64,000 nt of DNA from Erythrophleum ivorense (taxonomy: Eukaryota; Streptophyta; Magnoliopsida; Fabales; Fabaceae): contig JAIUCV010000007.1 of assembly GCA_026724425.1 (NCBI GenBank), positions 24,917,091-24,981,090 of the forward strand, written 5' to 3'. The position numbers and the translations under genes were made by a program. Below the pieces are notes generated by a model, which saw nothing but the letters and a program-made list of their open reading frames with translations, did no database searches and had not been told where the DNA came from. This document shows positions 1 through 13,985 of the stretch, one piece after another (positions within the stretch are counted from its first letter, which is position 1; each line of letters opens with the position of its first letter).

Positions 1-2995
1 TTTTTATGGTTGTTTTTCATGCTTTTCTCCATCCACACCACCTCTCCTTCATCCTCCTTGATTTCCTTTGATTAAAATGAAGTTTATAAATCTGATTCAA
101 GGGAGAAATTCAAGGGAAATTTCGGATTTGAAGAGAGGAGCTTGGAGAAAGCAAGATTCAAGCTAAACTAAGCAAGGAAACAAGGTAAAATTGCATCCTA
201 TGGTTGATATCTTCCATCACCCTTCTTCTCCATTTTGACTAACCCTAGGAGCTATAGGAAGATCTAATTTTCAAGCCCAACCAAGCATGAATCTTAGGTA
301 TTTGATGGAGAAGAACAAGAATATGCAAAGAAAATAACAAAATAACTATTAGAATTCAAGATGCAAAACTTAGGGTTTCAAGTGTTCCTTCTAAATTTTT
401 ATTTTGTATGATGATTCCTAGGTTTAATTAAAAGTTTAAATGAGTTCTTGAGACCCTAAGCTGCTCCCCACAAGCTTCCTTTTTCAAGAAAACAAAGCAC
501 ACTCCAAGGAACCTTAAACCATGCATAGTCTCGGCCAAACTATGTTCTTATAGATAGGGAGAGTTTTAAATTTTTCTATGGCCATTCTTGAGTCATATTT
601 GATGAATGAAAATGAGAGAAGGCCTTAGAAAAAATTTAGAACTCATAGAAAGTGATTTGGTGCCTTAGGTTCCATATTATGACCTAAAGAAGCAACATGA
701 TGTTAAGCTCTTTGTTTTAATTATGTGATGACTCAAAGAGGCTTAAAAGGAGCCAAGAATCATATTTAAATGGAAAGAATGAAGCCTAGAATTTATTTTA
801 GGGGTGTTGCTTCATTAGGTACATTTATGGACCATAATAGAACTTATAGAGCAATCTAGTATCTAATCAAGTTGTATGACCTTAGAGATTGTTTCATGAA
901 CGTAATTGGCTTCCATAAATTGTATCGAGGCTAAGAGAAACTATCTCCACAAGTTTGTGGGTGTGTGGCCAAAAGAAGAGGCGTGAAATCGAAGGAAAAA
1001 GTGTGTAATTGTGTGCAAGGTAGCTCTCTCCACCTTCTCTCATGTAGGGATGTGTGTTTAGCTTGTCTTAGAATGTGTGTATGTGTATTTTCATATGCTA
1101 GCATGATGTTATATGCCATGATTTCATGATGACATAATATGTTTTAAATGAATGTATGATATTTGTTTGAGTTTGCTTAAGTGTGGAGAGGCCAAGAACT
1201 CTTAACTATGGTGAGGATGAGCCAAGAACCCTTAGAATTGGTTGAGACAAAGTAAAGAGTCTCCCAAAAGTAAAGTGGGCTCCCAAGAGTATGGTAAAGT
1301 CCAAAGCTCTTAAAGAATGGGTGAGGTAAGTCTAAAATCCATGAGGTAAAGTGTGAGACCAATCCAAACACTTGGTGAGCTCTTGAATGATTTTTATGAC
1401 TTGTTCACATGCTAAACTTGCTTCTTGAATGTTCATGACTTCCATGATATCCATGCATGCATTTTTAAGGCTTGCTTTGCATATATTATGTATGATTGAA
1501 TGGGAGATGAGCTATTGGGATTCTTTGAATCTCATCCCCTCCTCTCCAATGATCTAATATGCTAGGTGGACCAAGTGAATATGGTAATGGGAGCCAACAA
1601 CATTGAAGAAAGGAGATTGACAACCAAATGCTTAAGTTTTGTCACTTTAAGACCATAATTATGTCATATGATGTAATCCTTTGATGTATATGGTCTATGA
1701 CCCCTTGCACATGTGTGATTATGATATTATGGGATTTATGAATGTATGGATATGATGTATGAACTTTAGAATAAAATTTGGGTATGTAATGCCAAGATAT
1801 TCAATTTGGAAGTTTGATGTAAATGTGTATAAGTGGTGGATGAAATGGCCAAAATGAGAAGCATGAGATTTAAGACCATTTGGGCAACTCACATAAGTCC
1901 TAAATGTGCTTTTAGACTTGCCCAAAAGGTGCCAAGACTAAGAGAAATCCATTTGGCAACTTTGGTACCCTATATGGAGCTAAAAATGACCATTATAGTA
2001 CCCTACATCACTTTTTGGCCAAATGAGCTCTTGTTAATCTGAGATTTGGTAGACATTTAGAGCTTGTTGAGAGATTTTTAGAAAGCTAAAGATTATAATT
2101 TTTTTAAGATCTACAGAATATTTGATGATTTTTCAAAGTTGGCAATTTTTTTGATTTTGGTCTGCTGCACTATTCATTTGGTCCGAAAATAAATTTTGTC
2201 CCACAGGGCCCAAATGATGTCCAATTTTCACGAAATTTTATACAGAGAAACTAGACATCCACAGTGACCCATTCAATTAGAAACACCTCATTTGATGTTC
2301 TAGAGAGGGAGATATGAATTTTTGAACATTATGTCCAGTATCAGCACCCTTACCCTACCTGAGTCACTGTTCTATGGAATTCCGATGTTTGGGCTGCCTG
2401 AACTGGTCTAGAAGTATTTTTTTCCCTTTAGCTAACATCCACAGCTTTCTATATTGGTATATTTACATGGATTTAATTTTTTTGAAATTAATTGGACATT
2501 TTTAAAGTTTACTACAAAATCTGTGACAACATCAGGAGGCAGCTTGACCTCTGGACCTTTTCAGATGTTAAACGCCCTCTATGATGGCTTTTATGATCTG
2601 GGCATATTTTTAGTGTGATGTAGACATCCGGAGCTTTCCAGAATGACCAAGAATGTATGATTTCAATGTTTCTAGAATTAGTTGTGATTTTTTAAATTTT
2701 GGTCAGAAAAAGTGGCAAATCTGGTTGAAATTTAACCTCCATATTCTATGCTTCTTTTTGGTTTCCATGAGTTGTGGGCATGATTTTATAATGCAAATGA
2801 GTTGTATTAATGTAATTAAATATAAGAATGTATAGTATAAGCTCACATGGTCCACGTGACACCAAATGAAAATTTTAAACATGACACAATGCGAAAATAC
2901 TCATTTTTTAAGTCTACCTTTCTTTACATTCTCATGGAATTAATGATGTGAAGCTCATGAATGTCATGAAATGAGCTAGAATTTATGGTATTACA
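1..2995 (+). mobile_element. Gypsy-type LTR (subfamily 2), 5' part outside window
   Basis: This is the 3' part, about 3.0 kb, of a long LTR. It matches the LTR that begins at 21,700, and by that comparison about 0.7 kb is missing at the left. In order it shows a CT/GA-rich leader with a splice-donor-like AAG|GTAAAA near 184, the 'ccaaga(a)ccctt' tandem module (1,188-1,345), the GGGATTC-TTT-GAATCTC hairpin (1,517-1,533) and the LTR terminus GGTATTACA at 2,995. What follows (CCTTA...) is the middle of an oppositely oriented LTR, so this LTR inserted into it; the left duplication lies outside the window. Frames at 931-1,371 and 1,719-2,042 have no protein signature. Confidence 0.8.
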
Positions 2996-4670
2996 CCTTA
3001 CATACCCAAGAAGGTGGAGATCATTCCTTTTGGCCTAGACACATCATATGGAAGCTAATTAAGTTCATAGAATTAATTCTAAGGCCATACGACTTGCTTA
3101 AACTCTAGCTTGACTCATTGGCCCCTTTATGTTTCCAAGAATGCACTTAATGAAGCAACACTCATAAAATAAATTTTAGGCTCAATTCTTTCCATCCATT
3201 TATTATTCTTGACTCCATTTAAACCTCTTAGAGTCATCACACAATCAATTCTAGGAGCCTAACTAGGTGTTGTTTCTTTAAGCCATATTATGGAACATAT
3301 AAGGCCATCTCACTTTCTATAGTTTCTAAAAATTTTCTGAGGCTTCCTCTCATACTCTACCATCATACATGACTCAAAAATAGGCTTAGAACAAATTAAA
3401 ACTACCCTTAGGTGCCATTTCTACTCTAGGCCGAAGCATATACTCTTCTTGGCATCCTTGGAGTTTCTTTGCTTCCTTTGATGGGAGAATCATGTAGGAA
3501 GCTCTCTTGGTGTCTTAGGAACTCATATGAACACTTAAACATCATAAAATATGGCTAGGGTTTATGATAGAGTTCAAGGTTCAATCAAGACTCTAAATTC
3601 CATAACTTGCATTCTAAAGCTCCCTTTTCAATTCTAGTTGTATATTCTTAATCTTCACACTCCATAACCTTTGGTTCCATCAAGAACACATAAAGAAAAA
3701 CCCTCCTCCTCACTTACTCTCTCTAGATCTAAGCTTACATGGCTTGGAAATACAAGATTTTGCAAGTGTTTCAAGTGAAGTCTTACCTTAAAATGGAGCT
3801 CTCTTCACGTAGATTATTTTCCACCGATTGATTTTTTGAAAGGAGTTCCTTTTTGGCTTAGGTTAGACCTAAATTTTTAAGTTTTCAAGAAAAGAAAATC
3901 GCCATTAGAGAGGAATAACTTTCCTAACTAGCGCGAGATGAAACTAGGCCGTTTATTTACCTAAACGAAAGCTTAAACTTCTTCTCTCTCTCTCTCTCCT
4001 CTTGATATCACACCATTGCTGCCCATTTTTCTACAAATGGAAGCTTTGGAGAAGGTGATGAGGTGTAATCTTACTTAAAAAGCCTCTTTTACAATTTTTC
4101 AAAATGACCATTTTGTCCCTACCCACCTGTTTGCTCCGTTTAAGCTCATTTTAACTCCTTTTTTAGAACTGTCTTTTCCATAAAAAAATTAGATCATTTA
4201 ATTCATAAAATGCCTTTGGTTTCATCCAAATTAGATTTAAAACTTTCCCGAATGAATTGGTCAAAGTTCGGATCAATCAACGTTGAAAAACATCCACCGG
4301 ATGGACTTTAGCTGTCCCAGGGCTTCTCATGGTTTTCAGGGCCTCTGAGAACCTTGGAAAACTCAAAAATTTTATTTAAAAAGCCCTCCTATGTGAATTC
4401 TAAAATTTTCTCAAAATGACAAAAATACCCTTACGTTTCGTCAACCTTTCGTTACATTTCATTTCTTCATTCTAGCTCCATTTTTCTTTTCGTTTGAGCT
4501 TGGGATTCTCATTTTTAGGACTCTAGAATACTTCTTAAATTTTTTAGGACCTTAACTAAGTCATTTCGGGGGACTTCCTTTTATATCTTGTGAATTTTAT
4601 TCGTTGACAGAGAAACCATACGTTACGTTTCTCGCATTTTCTTTCATTTTTCAAAGAACCGAATAATACA
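2996..4670 (-). mobile_element. Gypsy-type LTR (subfamily 1), first ~1.7 kb, inverted
   Basis: Read on the minus strand, this stretch starts at 4,670 with TGTATTATTCGGTTC. That aligns with the LTR start TGTAATATCCGGTTC at 18,342 and continues with the same block order. It stops at 2,996 in mid-LTR because the element at 1-2,995 inserted there. On the right it abuts a + strand LTR of the same subfamily, starting about 125 bp inside that LTR, so it inserted into a relative. The two form a long inverted repeat. No coding sequence is present. Confidence 0.78.
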
Positions 4671-7600
4671 GAATGATTTGAAGTTTAATAAAATTTGAGT
4701 AATAATCTAGACCTTAAATAATGAGGATCTAAGGCTAGAGGTGCCCTATAAATAAAGCCAAAATAACCAAATGAAATGTAACAATGATGTAATGGCATTT
4801 TTTGTAATTTTGGACACTTTTTAGAAAACTCAAAGGAAAGATTTTTAAATGAAAAAATTGAGTTACCTGAGGTTCTCAGAGGCCTTAAAAACCATAGGAA
4901 CCTCTAAAATAATTCAAACCCCTCCGGTTTACAATTTAGAATGTTGGTTGACCTAAACTTTGACTAGTTTGTTCGAAAAGGTTTTAAATCTAATTTGGAT
5001 GAAACCAAAAGTATTTTATGAATTAGAGGGCCTAAATTTTATGATGGAAAAGACGATTCTCAAAAAGAAGTTGAAATGGGCCTAAATGGAGCAAACAGGC
5101 GCATAAAGGCAAAATGGTCATTTTAAAAAATCATAAAAGAGGCTTCTTAAGTAAGATTACATCTCATCATCTTCTCCAAGCTTCCATTTTCAAAATTTTA
5201 GAGTGTTATGGCATGACATTAAGAAGGAAGAGAGAAGAAGTTTAAACTTCCATTTAGGTAAGTAAACGGCCTTGTTTCATCTTGCGCAGTTAGGAAAGTT
5301 ATTCCTCTCTCTAAGAGCTCTCTGATGGTGGTATTTTTTTGAAAACTTAAAGATTCAAGTCTAACCCAAGCTAAAAAGGAACTCTTTTGAAGAAACTAAT
5401 CAATGGAAAATAATCTATGAGAAGAGAGCTCCATTTTAAGGTAAGACTTTACTTGAAACATTTACAAAATCTTGTGTTTCCAAGCCATTTAAGCTTTGGT
5501 CTGGAGAGAGAATGTGAGGAGGAGAGTTTTCTCTTCATGTGTTCCTAATGGAACCAAGGGTTATGGAGTGTGAGGATTAAGAATATATAACTAGAATTGA
5601 AAAGGAAGCTTTAGAATGCAAGTTACAGAATTTAGGGATTTGGTTGCACCTTGGCAAATATGAAGCTTCGTAATGATAATTTAAGTTATATAAGAGTGTG
5701 AATGAGTTCTCAAGACATATAGGAAGCCTCACATATACCATTTCCCTAAATGAAATGAAGCAAACTCCATGAATGCTCTAAGACTCCATAATCTCGGCCA
5801 AGAAAGATAAAGGCACTTAGAGAGTGTTTTAATTTGTTCCAAGCTTAAAATGGGACTATATATGATGGAAGGACCTCAAATGAACAACTTAGAAAAAATT
5901 TAAAAGCCTTAGAATGTGAAATAAAGGTGTAGGCTCCATAATGAGACATCAGGAAACAACTTATAGCTGGGCTCCTTAAAATGAATGTGTGATGACTCCA
6001 AGGAGTTTAAATGCAGTTAAGAGACCTAGATGGAAGGAGAAAATGGAGCTAAGGTTATGAATTCTAGAAGTTTCTTCATTAAGTCTTGTATGGAACAATA
6101 AAGAAACTATGTGAGAAAGTAAGCCTTTATAATAATTTCATAAGGCTAGAGTTTGTTCCCATGAGTGATGCATGTCTCTTTTAATGTGTCTATTGGAGAT
6201 TTGCCCTAAGCCAATTATTGTATTGCAAACATTGTACTTTATTAAGAAATAAGAGTTTTCTTTTATTAGTTATTATATTTTTTTGCATATTCCATATAAT
6301 AATATCCTTGGATAAATCATATTAATTATCCTAAATATCCCTAATGGATTATCATTGTGGGAACGATAATGAACTAAGACTGGTATAATTTTGATTGATG
6401 ATTATGTGTTAATCATGTATATAGATACGAATCAAAATCATATGCACTCGTTAGGGAACAAGATGTTAGGTCGACCCATTATGAGATAGTTACATGGATT
6501 AAGTCATAAGCGTATCTCACATATAACCGTGTCACTGAGCCCTTAGACTTGAGATCACCATAGTTTCCAACATGAAGAACACTATCTTTTGGCATAGTCA
6601 AAAGTCATCTTTAACTGGGTGATCATAAAGGCTATGATCGGGCATAGTAGGATTCATGTAGAAGAAGATGAGTGGTCAAGATAAGATTTGTCCCTTTGAT
6701 TAATAGATAGATATCTCTGGGCCCCTCAATGAGTGAGACTAAGAAATGCATAGCCATGCTCAAATGGAAGGATTTCCATTTGTACTGTCAGTCTGCACTT
6801 AGATCGAGAAAGCGACAATCAAGTAAGATGAGGATGACGTTTCCATGCCTCATACTTGATCTAAATAGCGTGTGACAAAAAGGATATGATAGGGTTATAT
6901 GACAGATTACATTAGATCACTTATCCCTATATGATTTGGGTAGTCACAATGCCTTACTAGAGACTACTTGTGACTTATGGGTCAAATAGTGTCATTAACC
7001 TACTGCCAACGTCATATAGGCTTATAGGATTGCACACAAGAATGAGCTAACTTGAGTTCTAAAATTACGTTTAGATTCAATGAATGTCACGTTCAATCTA
7101 GGATGAAATAAATTTATAAATAAATATATATATTTGATATATATATTAATTTATAAAATTGAAAACATATATATATTTATATGTTCGAAATATATATATT
7201 CTTTAATTAATTTAAATCAATTAGTTTTAAATTCAAGTCTATATGATAGATTTAAATTTAAATTAATATGATAATTTAAATTTAATTTATGAGATAATTA
7301 AATTTGAATTTAGTTTTAGATTTAGATTAAATAACTGGTTGAATTTAATCTATTAGATAAATTTAAATTTAAACTAATATATTTAATTATGATTTGATTT
7401 GATTTGATTTAAAATAATATATTTTAAATTAATTAAATATATTTGAAACCATAATGAGATACCTCTAGAATTAAAAAGAGGAGGCTAGATTTCCTAAAAC
7501 AATAAAAAAGGAAGAAAAAACCTAGAGAGAGAAAGCATACGAACAGTGTACGGTCATTGTACGACCGCCTAGAAAGAGAAAGATGAGAGTGTCTTCTCTA

Positions 7601-9803
7601 CTAAAAACATGTACGAACATTGGTCAGAGGCACTAGCATGCTGTTCAAGTTGAGTAACCGTTCGTGTGGATACCGGTAGAAGGAGCAAATTTGAAAATCA
7701 GTTCTTGAGATTTGACAGTGAAAGAAATATACGTAACAAAGATAAATATTTCTAAATCTACTCGATTTAAATAACATTGATGAATCCATGAGAAGGGATT
7801 TGGGGTTTTAATTTCTCGTTGCGTGTCCTAAAATTCCCAACAGTGTCTAAGCCAAAAGAACCAAGGGCCACCTAATTGCAAGGCTTGGTTAAGAAAAGGG
7901 AAAAGAGTTCAAAAGGAAAGTGTTATGTTTTTACTTTAAGGTAGCTCTCTAACCTTCCTCACATACATAGCTTGGTCGTTTCCTTATCATTGAGTGCTCA
8001 TGCATATGTTTGAGCCATGAGAAATGTTTCTAGCCTATGTTTACATGTTATGGTACTATTATGTGTCTTGAAATGAGTTTATGATTACATTATGGCTTAC
8101 ATGGGTTTGGTGATGCTAAAAGTCCTTTAGCAAAGGTGAGGATGAGCCAAAAGCCCTTAGAATTGGGTGAGACAAAGCCAAAAGTCTCAAGAAGAGTGAG
8201 GCTTAGTCAAAAGTCCCTTGAAAGTGGGTGAAGCAAATCCAAAAGTCTCAAGAAAGATGGGTGAGTCTAAACCCATGCCCTTGAGAGCTTATGTTTGTGA
8301 TATATGAGTTGATGTGCCAAGGAAAATAATTTATATATGCTCATTAGTTGCTTGAATGTCATGTATGCATTCTTTGACTTGTATATGTATCCATTATGTA
8401 TGTTTGAAAGGGTTAAGAGCTATTGGGATTCTTTGAATCTCACTCTTCCCCGTTTTCTATCTAACCATATCTAGGTGAAGTTCAAGAAAACAAGAATGGA
8501 GTTCAAGAAACATGAGTTGCTACACTTTAATAATAGAATAGCTTTTAATGTAACATAATGTCAAAGTATATATGTATTAGTAGTTTATGGCTTGTAAACT
8601 ATGGAGCATGTATATAAGTATGTGGATATCATGTATGAATGGAATTTAGAACCTAATGCATGTTTATGTGAAATTTTGCCACTCATGTGCTAATGTATAC
8701 ATGTGTATAATTACAAGTGGCAAGGTGAGATTGAGCTCCATGATGATTTAAACCATTTAAAAGGCCTCCTTAGGCTGTATTTGTGCTATGGGATGTGCTC
8801 AAGTGACTATGGAACAAGAGGAAGGTCAAATGGTGCCTTATGAACCCACTTTGATCATCAAAAGTGACCAAAGCATAAGCTTAACCAAAGTTTAATCCAA
8901 TGGATGATTTTTTGCATGAAATTTAGCCAACTACTAGGGCTCATCAAGAGCTTTTCACATAGCTAAAGAGGACCCAATTTAGAGCTCTATAGAATTTATT
9001 ATAATTTTTCAAAATTGGCCTAATTATGTAAAATAGTAATGTGGACCGTTCATATGGTCAGATTTTGTCTCTATATGTTACATGGATCAAATGAAGTCCA
9101 ATACTCATAAGATGTTATATGCATAAACTAGACATCATAAGCTCTCTATAGCCACCAAGATCACCTCATTTGGAGCTTGGTAGAGGGAGAAATGAATTTT
9201 TTCATAATAGTACTAGTAATGCAACTTGACCTGAGTGACTATTCCATCAATTTCCATGGGTTAAAGGCCATAATTTTTCTAAAATTAGTTATGAATTTTT
9301 AAAGTTCATATCTATAACCTATGACAATAAATTTGAGTAGCTAGACCTTTAGTGTTATTCTATTATCAATCATGGTTCAATTGATGTTGTATAGTCTGGA
9401 ATAATTTTTATCCTATGGTTGATATTTAGGGCTTTCCAAAAAGCTATCACTTGCTTAATTTTGATTTTTCTAGAATTAATTATGATTTTCTAAAGTTGAT
9501 GTCAAAAAGCTGGAACATGGAACTCGAGACAAAATTCTGGTTTTGTATGATATGGTTCCAAATCTGAAATAAATGAGACCAAATGTAATGTTTATGACTT
9601 ATATGAATGTGTTATGAATAGAAAATAATGTTGATGAGTTCACATGGTTCTTAAAGCCATAAATCATGAATATGGTCTTCCAATCATGCAACTTTTCATG
9701 AAGAAAACATTGACTTCCTTGTATATGTTGCCTAATATGTTATGAATGGATTAGGATAAACCATGGGACCATTGTATATGTGCTAAAAGGTTGAGGTATT
9801 GCA
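4671..9803 (+). mobile_element. Gypsy-type LTR (subfamily 1), split by a solo copia LTR
   Basis: The + strand LTR sequence occupies 4,671-6,190 and 7,848-9,803, about 3.48 kb after removing the copia LTR. It begins at the equivalent of position ~125 of the LTR at 18,342, because the first bases lie left of the inverted insertion. It carries the tandem 'ccaaaagtccctt' module at 8,110-8,270 and the GGGATTC-TTT-GAATCTC hairpin near 8,428. It ends ...GGTATTGCA at 9,803. The next bases (GGTTATGCC) resume in the middle of yet another LTR, so this copy is itself nested. Confidence 0.75.
6191..7842 (+). mobile_element. Solo Ty1/copia LTR
   Basis: This is a 1,652 bp LTR of the same family as the copia element at 41,001-48,310 (which lies on the minus strand), flanked by a perfect 5 bp duplication GTGTC (6,186-6,190 and 7,843-7,847). 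The first dinucleotide has decayed from TG to TA; the end is ...TTCCCAACA. The stretch 7,085-7,440 is a run of TTTAAAT-like AT sequence that both LTRs of the copia element also have. A cluster of GTACG/TACGA motifs lies near 7,541-7,570. No internal region is present, as expected after LTR-LTR recombination. Confidence 0.9.
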
Positions 9804-11351
9804 GGTTATGCCAAAAGCCCCTAAAAATGGGTAAGACAAAGCTAAAAGCTTCAAGAAGAGTGAGGCTAAGTCAAAAGTCCCTTGAAAGTAGGTGAAGAAA
9901 ATCCAAAAGTCCCTAAGAAATTGGATGAGGCTAAACCAATGTCCTTTAGAACCTATGTTTGATATGTATGAGTTCATATGATAAGGAAAATGCTTTATGT
10001 ATGTTCATTAGCAATTTAAATGTCATACATGCATTATTGACATGAATTTGTATCCATTATGTATGTTTGAAAGGGTTAAGAGCTATTAAGATTCTTTAAA
10101 TCTCACTCCTCTCCCACATATGTCTAACCATATCTAGGTGAGTCAAGTGGACCAAGAAATGGAGGCTAACAACATTGAAGAACAAGCCTTTGATAATGAA
10201 GTAGAGAAATAAACCTTTTAATGGCATTTTGATGTCAAGAATTGTAACCATATGACATATATATGATGTAAACCTTTGAATATGTTCAATTGTATGTAAA
10301 CATGATATATGTATCCATTTTGGAACCAAATGAATGAATACATGAGTTTTTGCCACCCATGAGCCTTTATGTGCATAAGTATAAATGCAAGTGGTAAGGT
10401 GAGAATGAGCTCCATGATTATTTGAATCATTTACCATGCTCATATATGTGGTAATTGTGCTTTTGGATATACCCACGTGGTTATGGAGTGTTAAGAAATC
10501 ATTTGGTATCTTATGATATCATTATGGACTTCAAAATTGACTAATTCTTAAGCTAAACCAAAGTTTAACCAAATGGATGATTTTTTACATAAAATTTGGC
10601 CAACAAATATGTCTTATCTAAAGCCTTTCATAGAGCTAAAGAGCACTCAATTTGGAGCTCTATAGAATTTATTATAGTTTTTCAAAGTTGGGCAAACTAT
10701 GCAAAATTGATATGGGTACTGTTCATATAGTCAATTTTCTTCTCTGTGTCACTTGTGGGACAAATGAAGTCCAATATTCATAAAATTTTACAAGAATAAA
10801 CTAGACATCATAAGCTTTCCATAGCCACCAAGAGAACCTCATTTAGAGCTCTGTAGAAGGAGAACCAAATTTTTAAAGCTTTAGGTCCTTGAGCTATCTG
10901 ATAATAGACCTGAAGTTCTGTTCTATTGCTTTTTGTAGGTTAAATGCTTCTGTCTTAGTCTAAAACTATTTTTATCATTAGTTAACATCTAGAGAATTCC
11001 AAAAAGCTATCATATGTATGATTTTGATTTTTCTAAAATTAGTTATGAGTTTCTAAAGTTCATATTAGAAATTTGGCCAGCAAACCCAAGAGTAAATTTT
11101 GGTTCCAAGTTCGAGATTCTTGAGATGAATGGCAATGTTTATGATTTGATTGGATATGTTATGGATGGAAAATGACATTTATCAGTCCACGTGGTCCCTA
11201 AGGCCATGAATGATGCATATGGCTTTCCAACTATGCAAATAATCATGGATAAAAGTGCATGCTTTCTTGCAAAGGTGTATCCATATGCCAAGAGTGTGTT
11301 AAGATATCCTATTTGATATTTTTTTAAGAGCTAAGAAGTTAAGGTGTTACA
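9804..11351 (+). mobile_element. 3' part of an enclosing gypsy-type LTR
   Basis: The sequence resumes inside the tandem module (GGTTATGCCAAAAGCCCCTA) and runs through the decayed hairpin AAGATTC-TTT-AAATCTC (~10,088) to the terminus GGTGTTACA at 11,351. It is the right end of an LTR whose left part lies beyond the window. The LTR at 4,671-9,803 inserted into it. The bases after 11,351 (AGATT) are CACTA sequence. The 126-codon minus-strand frame at 10,096-10,476 has no recognisable motif and lies wholly inside the LTR. Confidence 0.75.
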
Positions 11352-13665
11352 AGATTAATAAATGATAACTATAATAATAGTTATGAAACACTGATCTTTG
11401 ATGCAACTAATCTTGATTTTAATGTTGGTAGCTATGATGAAATAGATTATGACAATAATATTAATCAAGTTAAGTAATCTGAAAACATAAAATCCTAGAA
11501 ATTTTTTTATTCATTAAATGCATATAAACAATTACTATGACCAAGATGCATTAAAGAGTATGAGCTATCTATTGCTATATAAATGTTCAATATTAAATTC
11601 AATAGCAATATGTCACAATATAGTTTCAATCAACTTACAAGTCATATAAAAAATATTTGCCCTTCTAATAATGTCTTACCTAATAATTGGTACAAAACAA
11701 AGAAATTAGTATTAAAACTTGGTCTATCTACTCAAAAAATTAATGTTTGCATTAATGTGTGTATGTTATATTACAAATACAATATAAATAAAACATGTAA
11801 ATTTTGTGGAGTATCTCAATAAAAAATTTGTTGATCTAGTAAAATATGAAATTCCAAGTAGATTCCAATTTAAAAAATGTATTATTTACCAATTACTTCT
11901 ACATTGCAAGAGCTTTATGCTTCAACAAGTTCTCCTGAGCAAATGTAATGGCATTGGAATAATAAAAAATGTGAAGGTATACTTTATTATCCATCAAATA
12001 GAAAAGCATGTAAATATTTTGATAGAGTATATTCAAAAATTTGCAATGGAATCATGAAATGTTAGAATGGGCTTGTATATAGATGGTCTCACTCCTTATA
12101 GCCATTTTGCCTCACCATATTCATGTTGGCCTATAATAATAACTCCTTAAAATCTCTCTCCTGAATTATGCATAACTACTCCTTATTTATTTTTAACTGC
12201 AATCATTCTTGGATCATAAAATCCTAAGACCAAGATTGATGTATTTTGTAGCCATTAATTGATGAGTTGAAAGTATTATAAGAAGGTGGAGTACCAATAT
12301 ATAACATCCCAAGAAAGCAAAAATTTTAGATGAGAGCAACAATAATGTAGATGATAAATGATTTTCCAATATATGGAATGTTGTTAGGGTGGAATACTAC
12401 TAAAAAATTAGCTTATCCTTATGGGAGAATTATAGTTAAGGACCTAAAGTTTAAAAAATTAATCTGAATGATCTATTGCCATTGTTTTAAGATAGATTAC
12501 CACTTACTTTAAGTAAAACTCTCTAAACCTAATGGTAATAGGTCCTTCAAAGTAAATTTTTTTAACCTTGGGTTCTTAACTCTAATTCTCCCAACCCTTA
12601 TTATATGTACAACTTAAAAGCTTTTATCCTAAAAAATAGGGAAAGGAACTCCTTATTCAATTGTCATCAACAATTTCTTCCCATGAATCATGTTCTTAAA
12701 AGAAATAAAGATGCTTTAAAAAAAAATAGAGTTAAAAATGATCCCCCTCTCCCAAGATTATATGAAAAAGAATTGTGGTAATACTTGAGTACCTTTTCTA
12801 AAATAGTAGATTAAAGGATTTCTAGATTACTTGGCTATCGGCAACAATAAATCTGGATGAAGCAGAGTATATATTTTGGGAGCTTTTGTATTATAAACAT
12901 CTATTAGTTTGACATAATCTAGATGTTAAGCTTATAGAGAAAATATATTTGACAATATATTTAATACTATTATGGATGTTAAGACAAAGACAAAAAATAA
13001 CATGAAAGGGAGGATGGATTTGAAGGAATATTATAGGCGAAGAGACTTGGGGCTATAAGAATTAGCTAATGAAAAAGTGGTTAACCTAAAAACTAAGTTC
13101 ACTTTCACGATTGATCAAAGGAGGACTATTTGTGAGTGGATAAAAGAATTGAAAATTCCTTATAGATATCCCTCGAATTTATCAAGATATGTGGACTAAA
13201 AGGAAGGAAAGTTATTTGAACTTAAAAGATTGTCACATCTTTATGGAATGTTTACTGCTGATCACATTTAGTGCACTTTCTAAACAAATCTAAAAACTTA
13301 TAACTGAGTTGAGTCAATTTTTCAGTGAACTATGTTTAGCGACATTAAAGGTGGATGATTTAATGCAAATAGAATGCAACATTTCTATCACTTGATGCAA
13401 GTTAAAAAGAATATTTCCACATGGATTCTTTAATTCTATGAAATTACTAGTTCATTTGCCATTTGAAGCTAGGGTTAGTGGCCCAATTCAATACCAGTGG
13501 ATTTATCCATTTAAAAGATAATTAATACTTAAGTGATATTTTACCCATCTCTAATTAGTTTAGCTATCACCAATTTGTTATTGTTGTCTTTAACTATTTC
13601 TTGTCTACCTGAGTAAGTTTTTAAATATATTAAAATGAACAGTTAAAAATAAAACTTATGTAGAA
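11352..13665 (+). pseudogene. CACTA (En/Spm) TNP2 transposase, N-terminal and central part, decayed
   Basis: Conceptual + strand translation in shifting frames follows the plant TNP2 family. There is a segment with NNVLPNNWYKTKKLV and a cysteine pair (11,583-11,820). Next comes a GLYIDGLTPY...CWPIIITP block (12,067-12,150) and a FLTAIILGS...NPKTKIDVF block (about 12,190-12,260), typical of the Transposase_21 domain. DPPLPRLYEKELW, GYR and LDVKLIEK follow at about 12,740-12,940. A DUF4218-like stretch CHIFMECLL, then HLPFEARVSGPIQYQW, lies at about 13,230-13,510. Many stops and frameshifts are present, so it cannot be functional. The family cleaves and pastes CACTA elements by their terminal repeats. 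The beginning of the gene is cut by the LTR ending at 11,351; the end is displaced by the solo LTR at 13,666. Recognition is by remembered family motifs, not by a database search. Confidence 0.85.
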
Positions 13666-13985
13666 TGTAACGACCCTAACTTCCAATTATAGTAATTAAG
13701 GTTAAGTACATGATTAATAATCATATATCAAAGTTTGAAGTCATTAAAATTAATTACATCGGGAACAAGTGAGGAAATTTGAAACCTTAATATTGCTAGA
13801 GTCATTAGCTAGACAATCACAATTATTCGAATGCATGAGTGAATTTAATTATTAATGAGGAGCCTTTGATTCTCCCATCCATCATTTCCAACTCTTAAAA
13901 TCCTCTTACAAGTGTTTCTAAATCCTTCCTTAGCATTACCTTAAGAGAAACTAAGTTTTCTAGGTGAATATGAGAAATAGAGCAC

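Noticed and set aside
3978..4000. TC dinucleotide run as an independent microsatellite or promoter element
   Set aside because: It is a normal part of the CT-rich leader in this LTR family, present in several copies.
10096..10476. 126-codon minus-strand open frame
   Set aside because: It lies inside a gypsy-type LTR, overlaps the conserved hairpin and end block, and has no domain or homologous frame in sister LTRs.
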